Positions 21,730 to 35,309 of a stretch of DNA of 64,000 nucleotides are shown piece by piece; position 1 is the stretch's first letter, and each line of letters begins with the position of its first letter. Made by a program: the position numbers and the translations under genes. This DNA comes from Sanderia malayensis. Lineage: Eukaryota > Cnidaria > Scyphozoa > Semaeostomeae > Pelagiidae. The stretch is taken from the NCBI GenBank assembly GCA_013076295.1, contig RQOL01000718.1:1240001-1304000 (forward strand). Reading direction: 5' to 3'. The notes under the pieces are model-generated. The model saw only the letters and a list, made by a program, of their open reading frames with translations. It was not told the DNA's origin and ran no database searches.

Positions 21730-24700
21730 CTAGCTGTTAACATTGTTAAAATGAGTGCTGCTGTGATGTAACCAGGACTAAAGCATCTAGCATTTGATTA
21801 AAACGATATGTTTTGAAATGAGTGCCTCGAAAAAATAAAGGGGGTGTTTGGCGTGCTTGGAAGCCTAGATATCTATATTGGTATCAGGTCGTTTCTCTAT
21901 ATTTGATGTGTTTGAATGTTGTCGTTTGTATTTGACATTTCTTATTGGCATTTACGTTTCATAGCTGGATTTTGGAATTTCAGCAATAATAGATTTCAGC
22001 AAATTATCTTTATCAAGAGAATGTGCACGCTCAGTTTGGAGATCAAAGATAAAACTCAAATCTTTGTTGATGTGACTTTACAATGAAAACAAAACAATAC
22101 CAAAAACAGAGGAATAAATGTAGAAAACCCAGATTAAAAAGAAAACTAAATTAAATGCACATCAACAATTTAAAATCTGAAGTTCGGATTTTCTGGACCG
22201 GGATTACTTTAAAAAAAAATAATAAAACATAATGATGGTGCAAATGATGTTACAATGGTTGTTAAAGGCCTACTATACTTCCGCACAGCTTTTCTCTTCT
22301 GCTTGCAGGCATTCATTTTATAAACTTATCCCCACGACAATAAAGCAACTCCTGTGTTCTTGTCGAAATAAAATGGCCTTTTTTGGGCCTTCTCGATTCT
22401 GGCCACGAATAAAAGTTAATAACCAGCAGATAAGCCAACCAAATATCGTTTTGTCAATGTTTCTAAAACGTCTCACTGTACTGCAGCAAAGATTACCGCC
22501 ATTGATGAGGTTGGCAAAAGATACTAGTGGTCAAAAGGACCTTTCCGAAAACGAATTATTCGGATCTCACGACAGCCAATTATCGGAAATCAGAAGATGG
22601 CATACTCAATACTCGGTACACAGAATAGAGATAATACAGAAGGCCAACTCGTGTCGGTATCCTTTGAAGCTCATGGTCATGGTCGGCACAGTCGGAGGAT
22701 TTATGTACAATTATGACGTCGTGGGTGAAATATGATTGCGAGGCTGTCTTCCGAGCCACACGATTGTCGTGAGATGAAGAAACGAGAACAGACGATGACG
22801 ACAATTCTCGCAAATCATTTTACCAGACATGCGCATTTGTAATGTAACGAGCCTTAAAAGATATCACCAAAAACCAAATATATATGTTAGTGGGTAAGAT
22901 TAAAAAACAAGAAGAAAGGATCTAATTTAAGATTTCACAATTTTATGAATATGAAATGAATGTGCAGGATATATATATATAGTGGGCTGATAGATATAGT
23001 AATTGGAAGAAATAGGTTTGGTGGGAAGTGGGATGGGAAATAAATAACGTGAAGGCGAAAAGAGAGATATTTTTGTGCTGGTTTATTTCTACCCCACTGT
23101 GCATCTGTCTTCTTTGTCTTTGTTGACAAGCAACGAGCTTGCCGTGACTGACGAGACAGGAAGTGAAGCAATTGTCGAAGGCCCTCGTCAACTGTATAAC
23201 CAAAAAAACAAAATCATCACACCCCTTTTGAAAAACCAGATAATTTTTTATCATTTGAATGTAATATGAAGGAGCTAAGTCTACCTGCGCTATAAAATAT
23301 AATATATTTTGGTTAACACAGAGGTACTTCCTGTGATCACATGCAAAAGAACAAAACAAAACAAAAGCACGAGAGAGTTACAGTTTGACAAAACGGTTGA
23401 TTTGAAAATAAAGCAATCACTGAAAAAGTTCAGAAAGAATTTAGCCAGAATTTGTTGCCAATCCTTGCAAGGGTTGAGCATGTGCTAACCTTGTTTGGCT
23501 TCTTTTTTATCTAATCCCCTAACATTTAATATACTTGATTGTGTTGTCTTTTTTTGAAGTCTTGTTACATCACAAATGCGCATGTCTAATAATTTGAGGA
23601 ATGATTTGCGAGAATTCTCGTCGTCGTTTGCTTCGTTTCTAACACTCACAACACTCGTGTAGCTCGGACCAGCCTCACAATCATATTTTACCAATGATGT
23701 CATAATTGTACATAAATCCTCCACGTACTAGTGCCGACCCATGGTCATGGATTTTGTGGAGTCCTTAAACTCGTTTTCATGTCGCCAGTGGCCAAACAAT
23801 GGGCGAACAATAGGAATAGAGAATGGGCCTATGTTTAATGGCGGATAGTGATAAAATGCAGTGGCAGGGAAAGCGGGTGTTGTGTGTGAATGTCATTAAA
23901 AGGGCGTTACATACAAGTGAAGAAACTTTCATTGATACACGGAATAACAAAATGAAGGCATTATTATTGTGTTTTTTTTTTATTTATTATACTTAGCATA
24001 TTACACAACACGTGTTTCGGAGTCCTTAACCTCGCTTGCATGCGTGACCATCGAAAATGCTTGAGTTGGCCTTCTGTATTATCTCTATTCTGTGCTCGGT
24101 ATTATTGTATTGTACTCTCGCCTCGCATATTTTGTAATGGCGGACTAAAACCAATGGACCAATGTTGGAGAGGTGGAAGAAATAACAAGTTTGAAATGAA
24201 ACAAAGCAAAACATGAGATGATTAAACATTTCAGTTATCTGTTAAGTACATAAAACATAAATGCACAATGATAGATGTAGATGATTCCAAATCCAAACAG
24301 TTTGTCCTGAAGTGATGGCCTAGCCATCCAACAACTTTAACCCCTCATCTTAATTTGGGATTATTCACAAACGATTCAAAATAAAAAGCAAATTGAAGGA
24401 ATTGAATAATGTTTCAAATTAAAAAACATGATTGCCAGTTTTCGTGTGTACAGCTGCAACCAAGTCATGAGTTGTTAAGTTAGAAAGGCCGGAAAATCAG
24501 TATGTTTACATTGTTGAATATTTTTGTGTGCGAGCCTTGTCTGTCTTGCGGAAGAGCAAAAAACAATGGCAAGTTTGGGGCCTCTGTGGAGAAAATTGGG
24601 CAAAATTGCGTGGGATTAATTTGGGATAATTTTTTGCTAACCTTGTGTCGGACCAACATTTTCATGTTCAATGTTGAGGATGTTTGGAAAGTGTTTTCAG

Positions 24701-26897
24701 CACTCCCTGATTAATGTTATCTCAAGAAATTGGGCGGTCAGCCTACCGGCCCGGATTGCTTGAGTAGCAAAACACATTTTACGGTCGGTGACCCCGATTT
24801 GCCGTGCAAATTCCGGGCGGTACACCTGGCAGTACTCCCGGATGGGCGAACTGCAAATCATAACAAAGAAAATACTCAACAAAACAATATATAAGGAGAG
24901 GGAGGGAGGGAGAAATTGAACCTTTGTTGTTGGTCCCCAAGAGTCGAATGATGGGGCTCAGTCCCATTTTAGAACCGAACAATCCCAAATCAATCCCAGA
25001 TTATTCACGACCGTCTCCGCCGCAGAGCACAGTTCTGATTGTTTATTGCTCTTCGCAGGCTACTTTCTTGGCAGAGATGCGAAAAAAGTAAGCAGAATAA
25101 CAAAAACCAACATTAATATATATCATCAAAAGTCGTATAAAGATTTATCATCAAGCCTCTTATAGTTATTTCTTCTAAAAAAGAAAACCTTTTCAAAATG
25201 AATTAAGGGTGTATTTCCGCATGGAGACAGACATGTTGAAATCAAAGTCATGACAACAACTGACCTAAAATTACGAATCAGGCAACCTCAGTGGAATGGA
25301 AATTTTCTGTCACGATTTCCACATCCACAGGCAATCACAATTCGACTTACTTTCTCCTTAAAAAATCGTTTTCTTTTTTTTTTGGTAATTTTGTAAACAA
25401 TCCCAATTTAATCCCAGAATATGCTCTAAATCCCAGACAAAATTTTCAATCCGCTTTAGTTTGTTACCATGATATGATCCAGCTAGCTCTCACACACAGT
25501 ATGATCACAGTAAGACCCTTAACACTCAACCCTCATAGGAAGTAATGTCAAGGACTGGTTCCTTGAAGTTATTATCATTATTATGCCCAGAAATGATGTG
25601 ATTCAGCATGCGTCATTATAAACATTTCTTTCGAACATTAACCCTGCTTAAACAAGGCTTAACCAGCATTAAACCTGTCCATCAAAAATAGCTGCATTGA
25701 TTTGGGGGGAGCGGGTGGCTTTATATTTTCCAAGGAAATTATGTTTCTCATTGAAAAGCAATGCAAATTTTTCACTTTCTCAAGACCTTCTGTCAATTAT
25801 TGTGGCAACCCTATTCACAGAGTAAGTTTGTCAAAAATCATGGATTGCGAAGCTCTGTTAGTGAAACCAGAAGCAAACCGATGGCAAGTGTGAGTGTCGG
25901 CACAGTCCCCATTCTTTGTTCCTCCTCCGCTCGGGCTGATCGCCTGTCCACAGTGTGATGTCAGACCTCACCTACTCTTCCCAACCGTATTCTAAAATTA
26001 CTAAAAACATTCTCAAATTTGTGAAAACATTTTCATTTTATTTCTTGGGAAATTACGGTAAAAAATTACGATAGACTTCGATGCAAACACTTCGACGCAA
26101 TTTGTCATGGTTATGACATCACGGCTGTCGCAGTTGAAATGGCAAAGTCCACGATTTTGCGGCAGTAAAAACATTTCTACTTTGATCAATTTTGATTCTG
26201 AAAACGGTTTTATTATTAGTTTGACTAGTTTCACCATAAAATGCGAGAAATCATATTGCTTTTTTGATTGCAGTCTTTAACATTGAAATACTTGCAAATC
26301 CTAGAATGGTGGTATGGTTGTGGTGTAAATCAAAGTCTTCAAGTTCATTTGAACACCTCCGATTACTCATATCCCCATGTTTTGACCAAAAAGTGCTCAA
26401 ATAAATGAACATATTGAATACAAAGAGTAGAATGTAGAATTGATAATAGAAAGCACTTAGTATTATTCACATTTTAATATTCTGTTACTTATTACAGCTG
26501 GGGCTATTTTAGAAATAAATAGCGAAAAACAGTTCAATATAATTCAGGCCTTTATGTCATTTTTCAGCACTTAAAAAATCTGGCTTCAGCAGGTTTCTTT
26601 TCACGAAACATGTCGGTTTGAGACAAGAGGCAGTCGTTTCTCAATTATCGTTACTCGTAATTCGTCGTTTTATGCAATTCTCGGTAAGGTCCTTTTGACC
26701 ACTAGTATCTTTTGCCAACCCATTGATGAATGATAACAACAAAACCAGCATGTGGCTAAACGGAGGAGAATTTGAGGCCACGCGCAGGCTAGAATCCGAC
26801 AAACAAACAAACAAACAAACATCACAAGATTTTTTCTCCAGACTGGATTATATTCTGCTGCGCAGCCGCTTCACTTCGTTCCGCTACGCAGCAGCAA
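21730..26897. other. 5.2-kb insert shared by copies B and C (copy in B)
   Basis: Lies between attattata and ttactactctgag, which are adjacent in copy A and nearly so in D. No convincing gene. It contains inverted blocks: 22,596-22,870 is complementary to parts of 23,550-23,760 and 24,015-24,110. A 43-bp stretch around 22,503-22,545 recurs inverted near 26,690-26,732. A piece around 21,802-22,152 interrupts sequence that is continuous in copy A (10,645-10,900). It looks like nested, decayed fold-back elements. Confidence 0.6.
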
Positions 26898-27191
26898 TTA
26901 CTACTCTGAGTCAACCCCATTACCGTGCAATGTATGAAGTCAACAACTTTTGTAGTTAAAACATCAGAGTTTGAAGCACACAATGCTTCATTAAATAACG
27001 AAATCACATGCGTTGAAAGGTGAAAAACAAAAAGGTTTATAGAAGAGCAACGAAATCGAATTGTAGTTAATACAAGATTGATAATTATTACAGCAACTGT
27101 ACGTTATATTGCAATACAGACTATTACATTATATATGCATAATTACAGCAGTAAATAAGGTGTTCTTTCATGGCCTTTATTCGTTTGTTGA

Positions 27192-27957
27192 TTAAGTTTG
27201 GCACATGAGATTCTTTGCAGAATTATTGCCAAACTTTGGCTCCACAGGATGATTAAAATTGTGCTCCTCCGTAGTGCCGCCATCCCCAGCCCGGTGCGCC
27301 ATAGGAGATGGCGAAATCGAGATCCTTTTCAGCAAGTAGATCTCCTGTCGAGCGGGCCCTTTAGACGAGAATTTGCCCTGCTTACCGTTAACAGAGTCTG
27401 GTCTTTGGGATGCACTGGAACCATTCTTGGAGCCAGCACTACCATCAGAGCCATCCCCATCGGGTGAGCCATTCAGCTCATGCGCGCTGTACGCAGTGTC
27501 GTTAACAGGTACAGCGCCACTGTCACCAATGTTGTGGAACCTCTGTGCCACAAATGCGTAAATCTTCGGCGCAAACATACAGCCGATGTATGTAAAGGCC
27601 CACACGTCGACAGTGAAAGCCATGACAACAGCCTTGTAGGTACCCACGACGAACTTGAACGTGGGTATGAATGCAACAACAATGATGGTCAGCGCCATTG
27701 TTGTGAAGCTGAGAAACTTTGGCTCGTTGTACGGGTGTTCATCATTGCATTCCCAAAACGAGACCAGCGTGGCCGAGACGAGAGTGAGGCAAGGCACGGC
27801 CATGCATACCAAGCGACTCATAGCCAGGTCAACCTTGCATTCGAGTATGATCTGCGTTGCGTTCCATCTGACGACGGGAACAATTCCATGCGCACTGGAT
27901 CCAACTTCAACCAGATAAGCACGCATGCGAGCTGCACCAAATGCAGAAGGGCTATCA
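27192..27957 (-). pseudogene. class C GPCR 3' fragment B'
   Basis: Same truncated receptor 3' end as A', cut at the same point (gctatcaccat). It also has a 5-bp tandem duplication (gcgttgcgtt at about 27,855), which shifts the frame between the helix-4 region and the loop. Not functional. Shared with C'. Confidence 0.88.
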
Positions 27958-28557
27958 CCATTTTCAAGGGTTATAATCAAACCTTACATGAAGCAAGTCA
28001 AAATCAAAAGAGAGAGGGCACACCAATTACAACACTATAAACTTTTAATTATTTGTGAGGGTTAAGTAGCACATCCACGTTGCTTCAAGTATAAAAATAT
28101 CAGCTAATTTATTTCAAAACTTGAAATGAGCCCTTTTAGTAAACTGCATTCCAAAAACTAATCTATTCTTAGCCGTCCATCCAATCTAAAGATTGCTTCA
28201 CTAAAAGTTTGAAACTAACTTGCACATGTATTTTTCTTTCAATTTATTGATGACTATGAAAAGAAAAATGACATTGACCGCAACCGAAATGTCGAATTTG
28301 TCCATGGACAAAGGCTTAAATCTGAAACACTAAATGTAAATCAAGGGTTTGTTGAATAACAAACAGTGCCAGGCCATTAAACAGTGAAACAAGGCAACTG
28401 AACTTTTCTAATTCCGCTTTTTTTATTAACTTTGATGCATTTAAACTCAGTATAAAGTCATGTATAGCGCTAACAACTTGCTCTGCACTAATCCAGTGAA
28501 TATTTTTGTCTTGATATTTGAAGCACAGTTTAGATCTAATGATGATCAATTTTATTG

Positions 28558-28657
28558 ACTGAGTCACGCTTATCGCTTATTGAAACAATTTCCGCAGCCA
28601 GCTTTTCTTGCTGTTCAGCATTCGTTCCCAAATGATACAGCAACCATGACAGAACTA
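28558..28657 (-). pseudogene. orphan P450 exon-5 fragment (spacer B/C)
   Basis: Copy of the fragment at 15,178-15,277 in the next spacer, differing at few positions. Confidence 0.82.
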
Positions 28658-28983
28658 ATGTTTAATTATATTATAAACTCTGACATTATTTCGATTTGGT
28701 ATTCGGTTTGTAAAATACTACTTGCTTCTTTCTGTTTTAATTTGTTGGAAAATGTTGACATTACATTACAAAAGTATATACCAAACACTCTATTCTATTG
28801 TGTGCTTTCTGTTTCGAAAATGCAAGGCAAAATTGGTTGACTGAGAATAAATATAAGCATAGATGTATAAAATATCCATGATGTATAAACAATATGAAAT
28901 AGTCACTTCGTGAGATAATATATAATATAGGTCAGGTTTGGTCACTAGTTGGTCAGGGTACAAAATAACGATTGAATTGAGTT

Positions 28984-29491
28984 CAGTGGCGTAGATACAG
29001 GGGGGGGGGCATGGGGGGCGACCTCTTCCAGTATCGTCAGCTCACGATGAACGAGCTTTCAGCTGCTTAGTCAAGACGTATCTCCGAAGTACCATGAATG
29101 AAGAGCGTCTTTCAAACTTGGCGTTGATCTCCATCAATCGCGAAACAATGGCAAACTTGATGTTAAGAAAGATACAAGAACCCCTTTTTGAAGCAAAAAC
29201 AAGAAAACTTTTCAATTAAACTATTCATCAATTTGTTTTCGATGTTCTATTTTGGTTTTTGTTCTGTTGTAACCTTTTGAAAATGATAATCACCAAAACA
29301 TTTCATTTCCCGATTCGTGTTTTTCTCAACTGTCATCTTTCATGTTTAAGCTCTGTGTATATTCAGAAACGTCTTATCGAACAATTACCTAAATTCGGGC
29401 GTGCCCTTGTTGACACGCCCAAAAGACACACCTTTTTGTCGGAAAATTTTGGTCTTTGCCCCACCGCTAAATACTTCTATCTACGCCACTG
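28984..29491. mobile_element. hAT-like MITE (spacer B/C)
   Basis: Same insertion as in spacer A/B: cagtggcgtagatacag … atctacgccactg, flanked by attgagtt at 28,976-28,983 and 29,492-29,499. Confidence 0.85.
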
Positions 29492-30122
29492 ATTGAGTTG
29501 AGTGAGGGCCTAACACCGGCAAATCTAAGTAAAGAGCAAAGATACTCACCCCGGGTTGCATTTCAACTTTATTCAATTCATGTTGTCTTCAACACTGTAC
29601 AAACTTGTCGGTCAACCATATATTTGCACATCCATCCATGTCAAAAACATCAAGACAGACAGGCCTTCCAAATTCCTCCTCTCCACGTTTTCTCGTGTAA
29701 TGCAAAAAGAAAGAAAGAAGAAGCGAGTGCAATGCAAGCGCTGTGCTCATGATGATGTCAGCAAATCTTTATCCACCTGCGCAGTGCGCAAAGGTTATGA
29801 AAAGAGACATCAAAATTTGAGTTTTCAGCAGATCTTGGTCTACAATCAGTATCTACAACAGTTCCAGCAAATACACAAAAAATAATTAATTTATGTTGAA
29901 GACGAGTAAAACTCCAAACAACATGTATCTATATTATTTAAATGTACAGAAATGTAATCATTTGATTGCTTTGTACAATTTGTGTTCAGTCGATTCATTA
30001 AGGTTTAACTCAACAGTATAACACGAGATATAAAAACAGAGCAATATTTACCAGTTTTGTTACATAATTCGGTCGCTAAGTCCAAATAGTATCTTCCAAC
30101 GTTCAGTGAAATGACCTGCACT

Positions 30123-33100
30123 TCATCTGTCAATAAACTGAAAGCTAAGTTGTTCCATTGGTCTGCGAACAAGGTTCAACATTCCAGATTGCTCCTTTCC
30201 AACGTATTTAATTTGAACCTTTTCAATGCCTATGAAAGATCACATTTAGTCAATTAAACAAAATCAAAGCTCAATATATAATGCCATAGAGCCATGTAAT
30301 AAGGCCATGGAGCTTTGATTATAATAAGGCCATGGAGCTTTGAAAAATCAAACTTTAACCATGGCTAAAGCAAACCAAAATCGGATGACAATATTAATTG
30401 AGAAAACTGATGGCAATACAATCGAAAACAAGAAGCAAAGCATGGAAGAACCAACAGCAAATAATACATTAGTTAGCAGATAATTCAACGAAAAGTTGTT
30501 GAATCCTACAAAAAGATCTTTAACTCACTTTATTTTTCAGGGTATTGTATTGTCTTGGAATAGTATGACTTAAAAACTACTGTTAACGTTTTATTCTTAA
30601 TTAGTTATTTAGATTTTCTTAGGAAATAACATCCTGATAATATTTTATAGATTTAAAACTTTAGGTTTTGAAAGGGAAGACATAAAGCAATGGCAAAAGC
30701 AAGGTAGCATTGTTAAAGCGCAACAAAGCATACACTAGTACAAGGGCGCTTAAAATTGGGCAACTTACGTTATACAGAAAAACCTGTATTTCAGCCTCGG
30801 CAACCCTTCTTCCTAAAAATAAAAATAACATGTATTTTACATAAAAAAAAACAACTAATAACTGGAGGGAAGATTTATACCGCAGAAGAAGAAGTCGAAG
30901 AGAGTATAATTTCCCTCTATTTCCATCTCGTAATGTGTAGTTCATTAAAAGAGAGGTTCTCTGTTGCATTGAGGTAATAGGAGATACAAAGATACTCAAA
31001 ATGACATCACATCGATGATGGTAAGACACTCGTTGATCTGTTAACTGTACTAACCGACACAAGATCTTGCACCGTATCCAAACGGGAGGGTTGAGAATGG
31101 GTTGACGTCTACGTCATGCTTCGAGCCTCGCAGCCATCTCTCTGGCTCAAATTTCTCAGCATTGGGGTAGACCTTTTCATCATTACTCATCACCCAATTG
31201 CTCAATAGAACTATGGTCTAGGTTTAAAAAAAGATGATTCGCTTTGTATGTTTGATGTTGATATATGAATTTGTAAAATTAATCGAATTAGATTAGTTTC
31301 TTGTATTTAAATATTAGAAGCTAGATGTAAATATATTCGATTTAAAATAAGATAAGAAAGAAAAAAAAGAAAGAAAAGTTATTATTAAATGAATAACCAG
31401 AACAAATATAACATCAAATCGCAAAGAAAAAAGCAAGAAACCCGGAGTACAATAAAGGTTATGCAAAAATAATGGATAAGTCAAATGATGCAAAATATTC
31501 CTGAAACTTACATCTTTTGGTAAGAGGTAGCCACCCACTTCGAGGTCTGTTTCCAAAACCCGTTCAATTGATGGTGCAACTGGTTGCAACCTGGAAGAGC
31601 ACAAATGACAAAGCTGGCAATCAATAAAACATGATGTTTGAAAGTGTGATGGTTGGTGTGTACTGCATCCACTATAGATTTTACATCCATAAATGGCTAG
31701 ACAATAACTTTGCAGGTATGTACAAGGGTGCAAAATTGGGTTTGGGGGTCAAATTCATGGCAATGTAGGGTGTGGAAGTGCAACCCCCCCGCCCAACAAA
31801 ATGTTTATAACTCAATCTCAGTTGCCATTTTTAGTGATAAATCAGGCAGTTTTTATTGTCTCGTGAGGCCTCATTGATTGAATTATGACAATTTTAAAAT
31901 GTTCTGATCAAAAAGTTCAGTTCCTCGGGGAAAACTTCAGTACACAACATTGAACAATGCAGTTCAGTTCAACTGCACACAACACTCAAAAATTTGCATT
32001 TGCACCACTGGGCATTTGAATACCTAGGAATGCCTTGAAAATATACATAAAACAGAAGTATACCATATACTTAAAATATACATGAAACATGAAGTACCTG
32101 GCTGATTCTTTGATGAATGCCCTTAAGTACGGCATTTGTTGAAACAATGGTGCATCCACAACTGAGTCACGCTTATCGCTTATTGAAACAACTTCTGCAG
32201 CCAGCTTCTCTTGCTGTTCAGCATTTGTTCCCAAATGATACAGCAACCAGGAAAGAACTACTGAAGTCTGTGGATTAAGAAAACAGCATGGGTTACTAAC
32301 AGCCATGTGTCACTAAGAGAATACACCTATTGAAGGCAGTGATGGGACTGGATAGCAGCATAGGACAATACACATAAGCATAGAGTTACATTTTCTCTTG
32401 GGGATGCTCAAGTGGAATGCTTTCTTTTAAAAAGTTTACAATAGAATGTCAGTGTTGGCTTACAATAGGGTGTCAATCATCTCTAAAGTTGTGAAAATTG
32501 GTGTGGGATATTTATTTCCAAAAGAAATATCTAATGCATACAATGATAGATCAGAATGAATCGTTATTTTTTTCACAACCGAATCTATACCTGTTATAAT
32601 ACGTTTCTCACCCTCATAAACTAAATAAAACATCAAACTAAACATTTAATCCTTTATAGTGCAAATGAACTGCCTCATAGTACTCATTTAACTGAGTTTA
32701 CAAACTCCAAATGAAAAAAATATGCCAACAGTTTCCGTGAATTGTTGAACTAAAGACCTTGAACGACGGCAACAAAACATTGACTTGATAAAAAGAATTC
32801 AGACATAAAAAATTAGCTTAAAACAAAATCTCTTGCTCACCGTATCTTTACCAGCAGACAATGCATCAACAGCATGGACAATGCATTCTTTCTCATCCAT
32901 GCCATCTTCTGAGAGCAAGTAGAACACAAACGATTTCCCTGGAAAAGTGGAAAATATCAATATATTACACAATACATGTCTGTTTACAAAAAGCGGAACA
33001 AGTGCCATCTTTACCCACCCAAAAGGGACAACTAAAATATGGATAATGACTTCCCAGCAGCATAAGTTCTGGTGAATGCTTTAATAAAAGACAAATCAAA

Positions 33101-34591
33101 TGCAGGTTCCGAAGAGGTTTAATAAAGATGGGGGCTTAATAGAGCTATTCTATTCAATGTGCAGAAAGTTGCCAGCTATCTGAATATTTCTGCATGCAAT
33201 AACGTACGTATTGTTTCTGCAACTTCAGTTCCGTTTGCATCAGCTTCGTGAATTTGTTTAACAATGTTGCTTATCATGTCAAAGCCGACAGAATGTATCA
33301 CTCCAAGACTTCTTTCAAACTCCCTATACTGGGATCTTTTAAAATGCTTGCGCCACTTCATTAACGAAAATTCTGTTAAATTTGTCATGAAATAATCAAC
33401 TGCTTTTAGGAACTCTAATGCTTTCTCATTGGCAGTATCCTCTAGCAGTCCACTCCTCTGACCATATGAAAACACCCCCATACCTGGAAAATAATTGTGT
33501 ACATCATAGTTGGTGCGAATTTGCTACAAGTACTGACAAGGTTGAATTAAAAAATTGAAAACATTCTAGATTTATACCAATCATCTCCTGGCATACATAC
33601 TTTCAATAGCCCATTTTGATAGCAATGGTTCCACATCTTCAATCAACCCAGTGGAGTCTCTATTGGCTTCAATCAAATTCACTGCATCACAAGCGACATG
33701 ATCAAATGTATCATAATACTGCTTCAGTTTTACAGGTTTCAGCAGTTGTTTGCCGATTATCTTTCTCAATTTCCCCCAGTCTTCACCTTGCCTGAAACAA
33801 AGAAAATAATACAGCAAATTATAAAACAGGAGAAAAGGAAAAAAAATGACAACCAAGTATAAGACCTCTAATACAACTAAAGTAAAACTCATTTATAATA
33901 GAAACATTATTAGAAATAGACTTATTCTTTTAAGAAACCAGCAGGTTAAATACTCCAGTCTTTCTTCACATCAGAACATTTAAGAGCTCCACTTTCTAAC
34001 GAGTTTCTTACAATTTTTATCGTCATTCCAAAAAATTATGCGAGCAGGTACAATTCTTTAAATTGGCATGTTAATCACTGCGTGTTTATAGACAAGACGT
34101 AAAAATAAAAATGAATTTACTTACAAGTCCACAAGGCTGGGAGGCAAATTTGTTTTTTGTCTTTGTTCAAACAGTGCGGAAAGCGCAGTAAATTTTCTTA
34201 GCGGCCATTTCGTCTCTGCTCTGTAAACTTTTTCAGCCATGTCAGGATCCGAGATAATGACATATTTATTGCCAAATATGTTTTCAAGAAAAATTGGGCC
34301 ATATTTTTTCGCAAATACAGCCTCTGTCTCAAAACGTCTTCCAATGCCGTTTTTTAATTGCATGCGAAGGGAAAGAAATAAACCAGGAGTTGGTAGCTCA
34401 TCAATATGGCGTAATTTTGGCGAGACGGTGTCATCATGGATCGGTTGTTGGTCGATGCTTGGATTTGCTGTTGAGGATGAAGAATGTCTTAACATGGCCA
34501 ACATCCATGGTTGCTTAATGGCAGGCAATATTCGAGTGTGCACATGCACACTTGAATGTTGTATCTTTTGCAATGGACGTAGCAAAGACAT
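30123..34591 (-). CDS. mitochondrial-type cytochrome P450, copy C
   Basis: Nine exons: 34125-34591, 33601-33791, 33208-33483, 32841-32938, 32098-32267, 31512-31590, 31055-31217, 30769-30812, 30123-30229. Exons 1-8 are in frame and carry all P450 landmarks (presequence, AGKDTT 340-345, ESAR 398-401, [16 protein letters not shown] with Cys480). Exon 9 is 107 bp instead of 108: a T-run in …gtatttaatttgaacc is one base short of copies B and D. This would replace about the last 30 residues, including LSFQFIDR, with a short wrong tail. It is the best preserved complete copy; whether the lesion is real or a homopolymer error decides if it is a working gene. Its 5' half resembles B closely, its 3' half D. 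Confidence 0.8.
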
Positions 34592-34670
34592 TTTAGCAAC
34601 GCCTTGTAGATTTGACCTCCTTTCTTCAATCAAGGAAAGGGAATGATTAATTTAATTGTCAACTGAAAAA

Positions 34671-34991
34671 AGACCCATTGTCAATCCACAAAACAGACCC
34701 CGTAAGTATGGAGCCTTCCTGTTGTTTATCAACAAAGCGCCTACGTAGTATACGTAGTTAACACGTATTTCTGTGTCAGAAATTAAAAATCGCGCAGTTA
34801 CGTAGCTGTCACCACCGAATTGGCGAACGAATCCTAAACACTCACCATTTGAAAACATTGGCTCTGTTGGTAGATGCGCGATTTTTAATTTCTGACACAG
34901 GAATTCGTGTTAACTACGTAGGCGCTTTGTTGATAAACAACAGGAAGGCTCCATACTTACGGGGTCTGCTTTGTTGGTTGACAATGGATCT
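34671..34991. mobile_element. hairpin MITE upstream of P450-C
   Basis: Complete copy of the element at 9,959-10,278, with arms that fold into a long hairpin, 80 bp upstream of the P450-C start codon. Confidence 0.75.
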
Positions 34992-35309
34992 TTAATTTTC
35001 TTCTTTGACAAAAACAAAACACGGCCTCTGTATGGCCCTGTCCGCTCCGCAGCGCAGCTGTGCTGTTCACTTTGGAGCTTTGAGCCCAATTACCGGAAAC
35101 CCTAAGGCGGGAACCCGAGAATAGGTCAGATCACAGGACCAAACATCCGAAGTATATGTTATCACCATCAAACTAATCTTAGGCAGAAAAATAAACTTAA
35201 TTTTAATTTTAATCAATAAATTATCTTCCAAAAAAAGGTAGCTTATAGTTATTAAAAAATAAAATTCTCCAATAAACTAAAGTTATAGGTATGAATATAT
35301 ATTATTATA

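Larger units (their letters stand above)
27958..30122. other. intergenic spacer between GPCR fragment B' and P450-C
   Basis: Same content as 14,582-16,804: orphan exon-5 fragment (28,558-28,657), hAT-like MITE (28,984-29,491) and no supported gene. Confidence 0.6.
20754..34124. repeat. tandem segmental duplication unit B (13,371 bp)
   Basis: Measured between equivalent points (P450 exon-1 donor of B to that of C). Contains P450-B exon 1, the 5.2-kb insert, GPCR fragment B', the duplication junction, spacer, and the body of P450-C. Nearly identical to the next unit. Confidence 0.85.

Noticed and set aside
22232..22735. 167-codon frame in the B insert, partly kept in C
   Set aside because: Interrupted differently in C and composed partly of inverted-repeat sequence; no similarity to a known protein.
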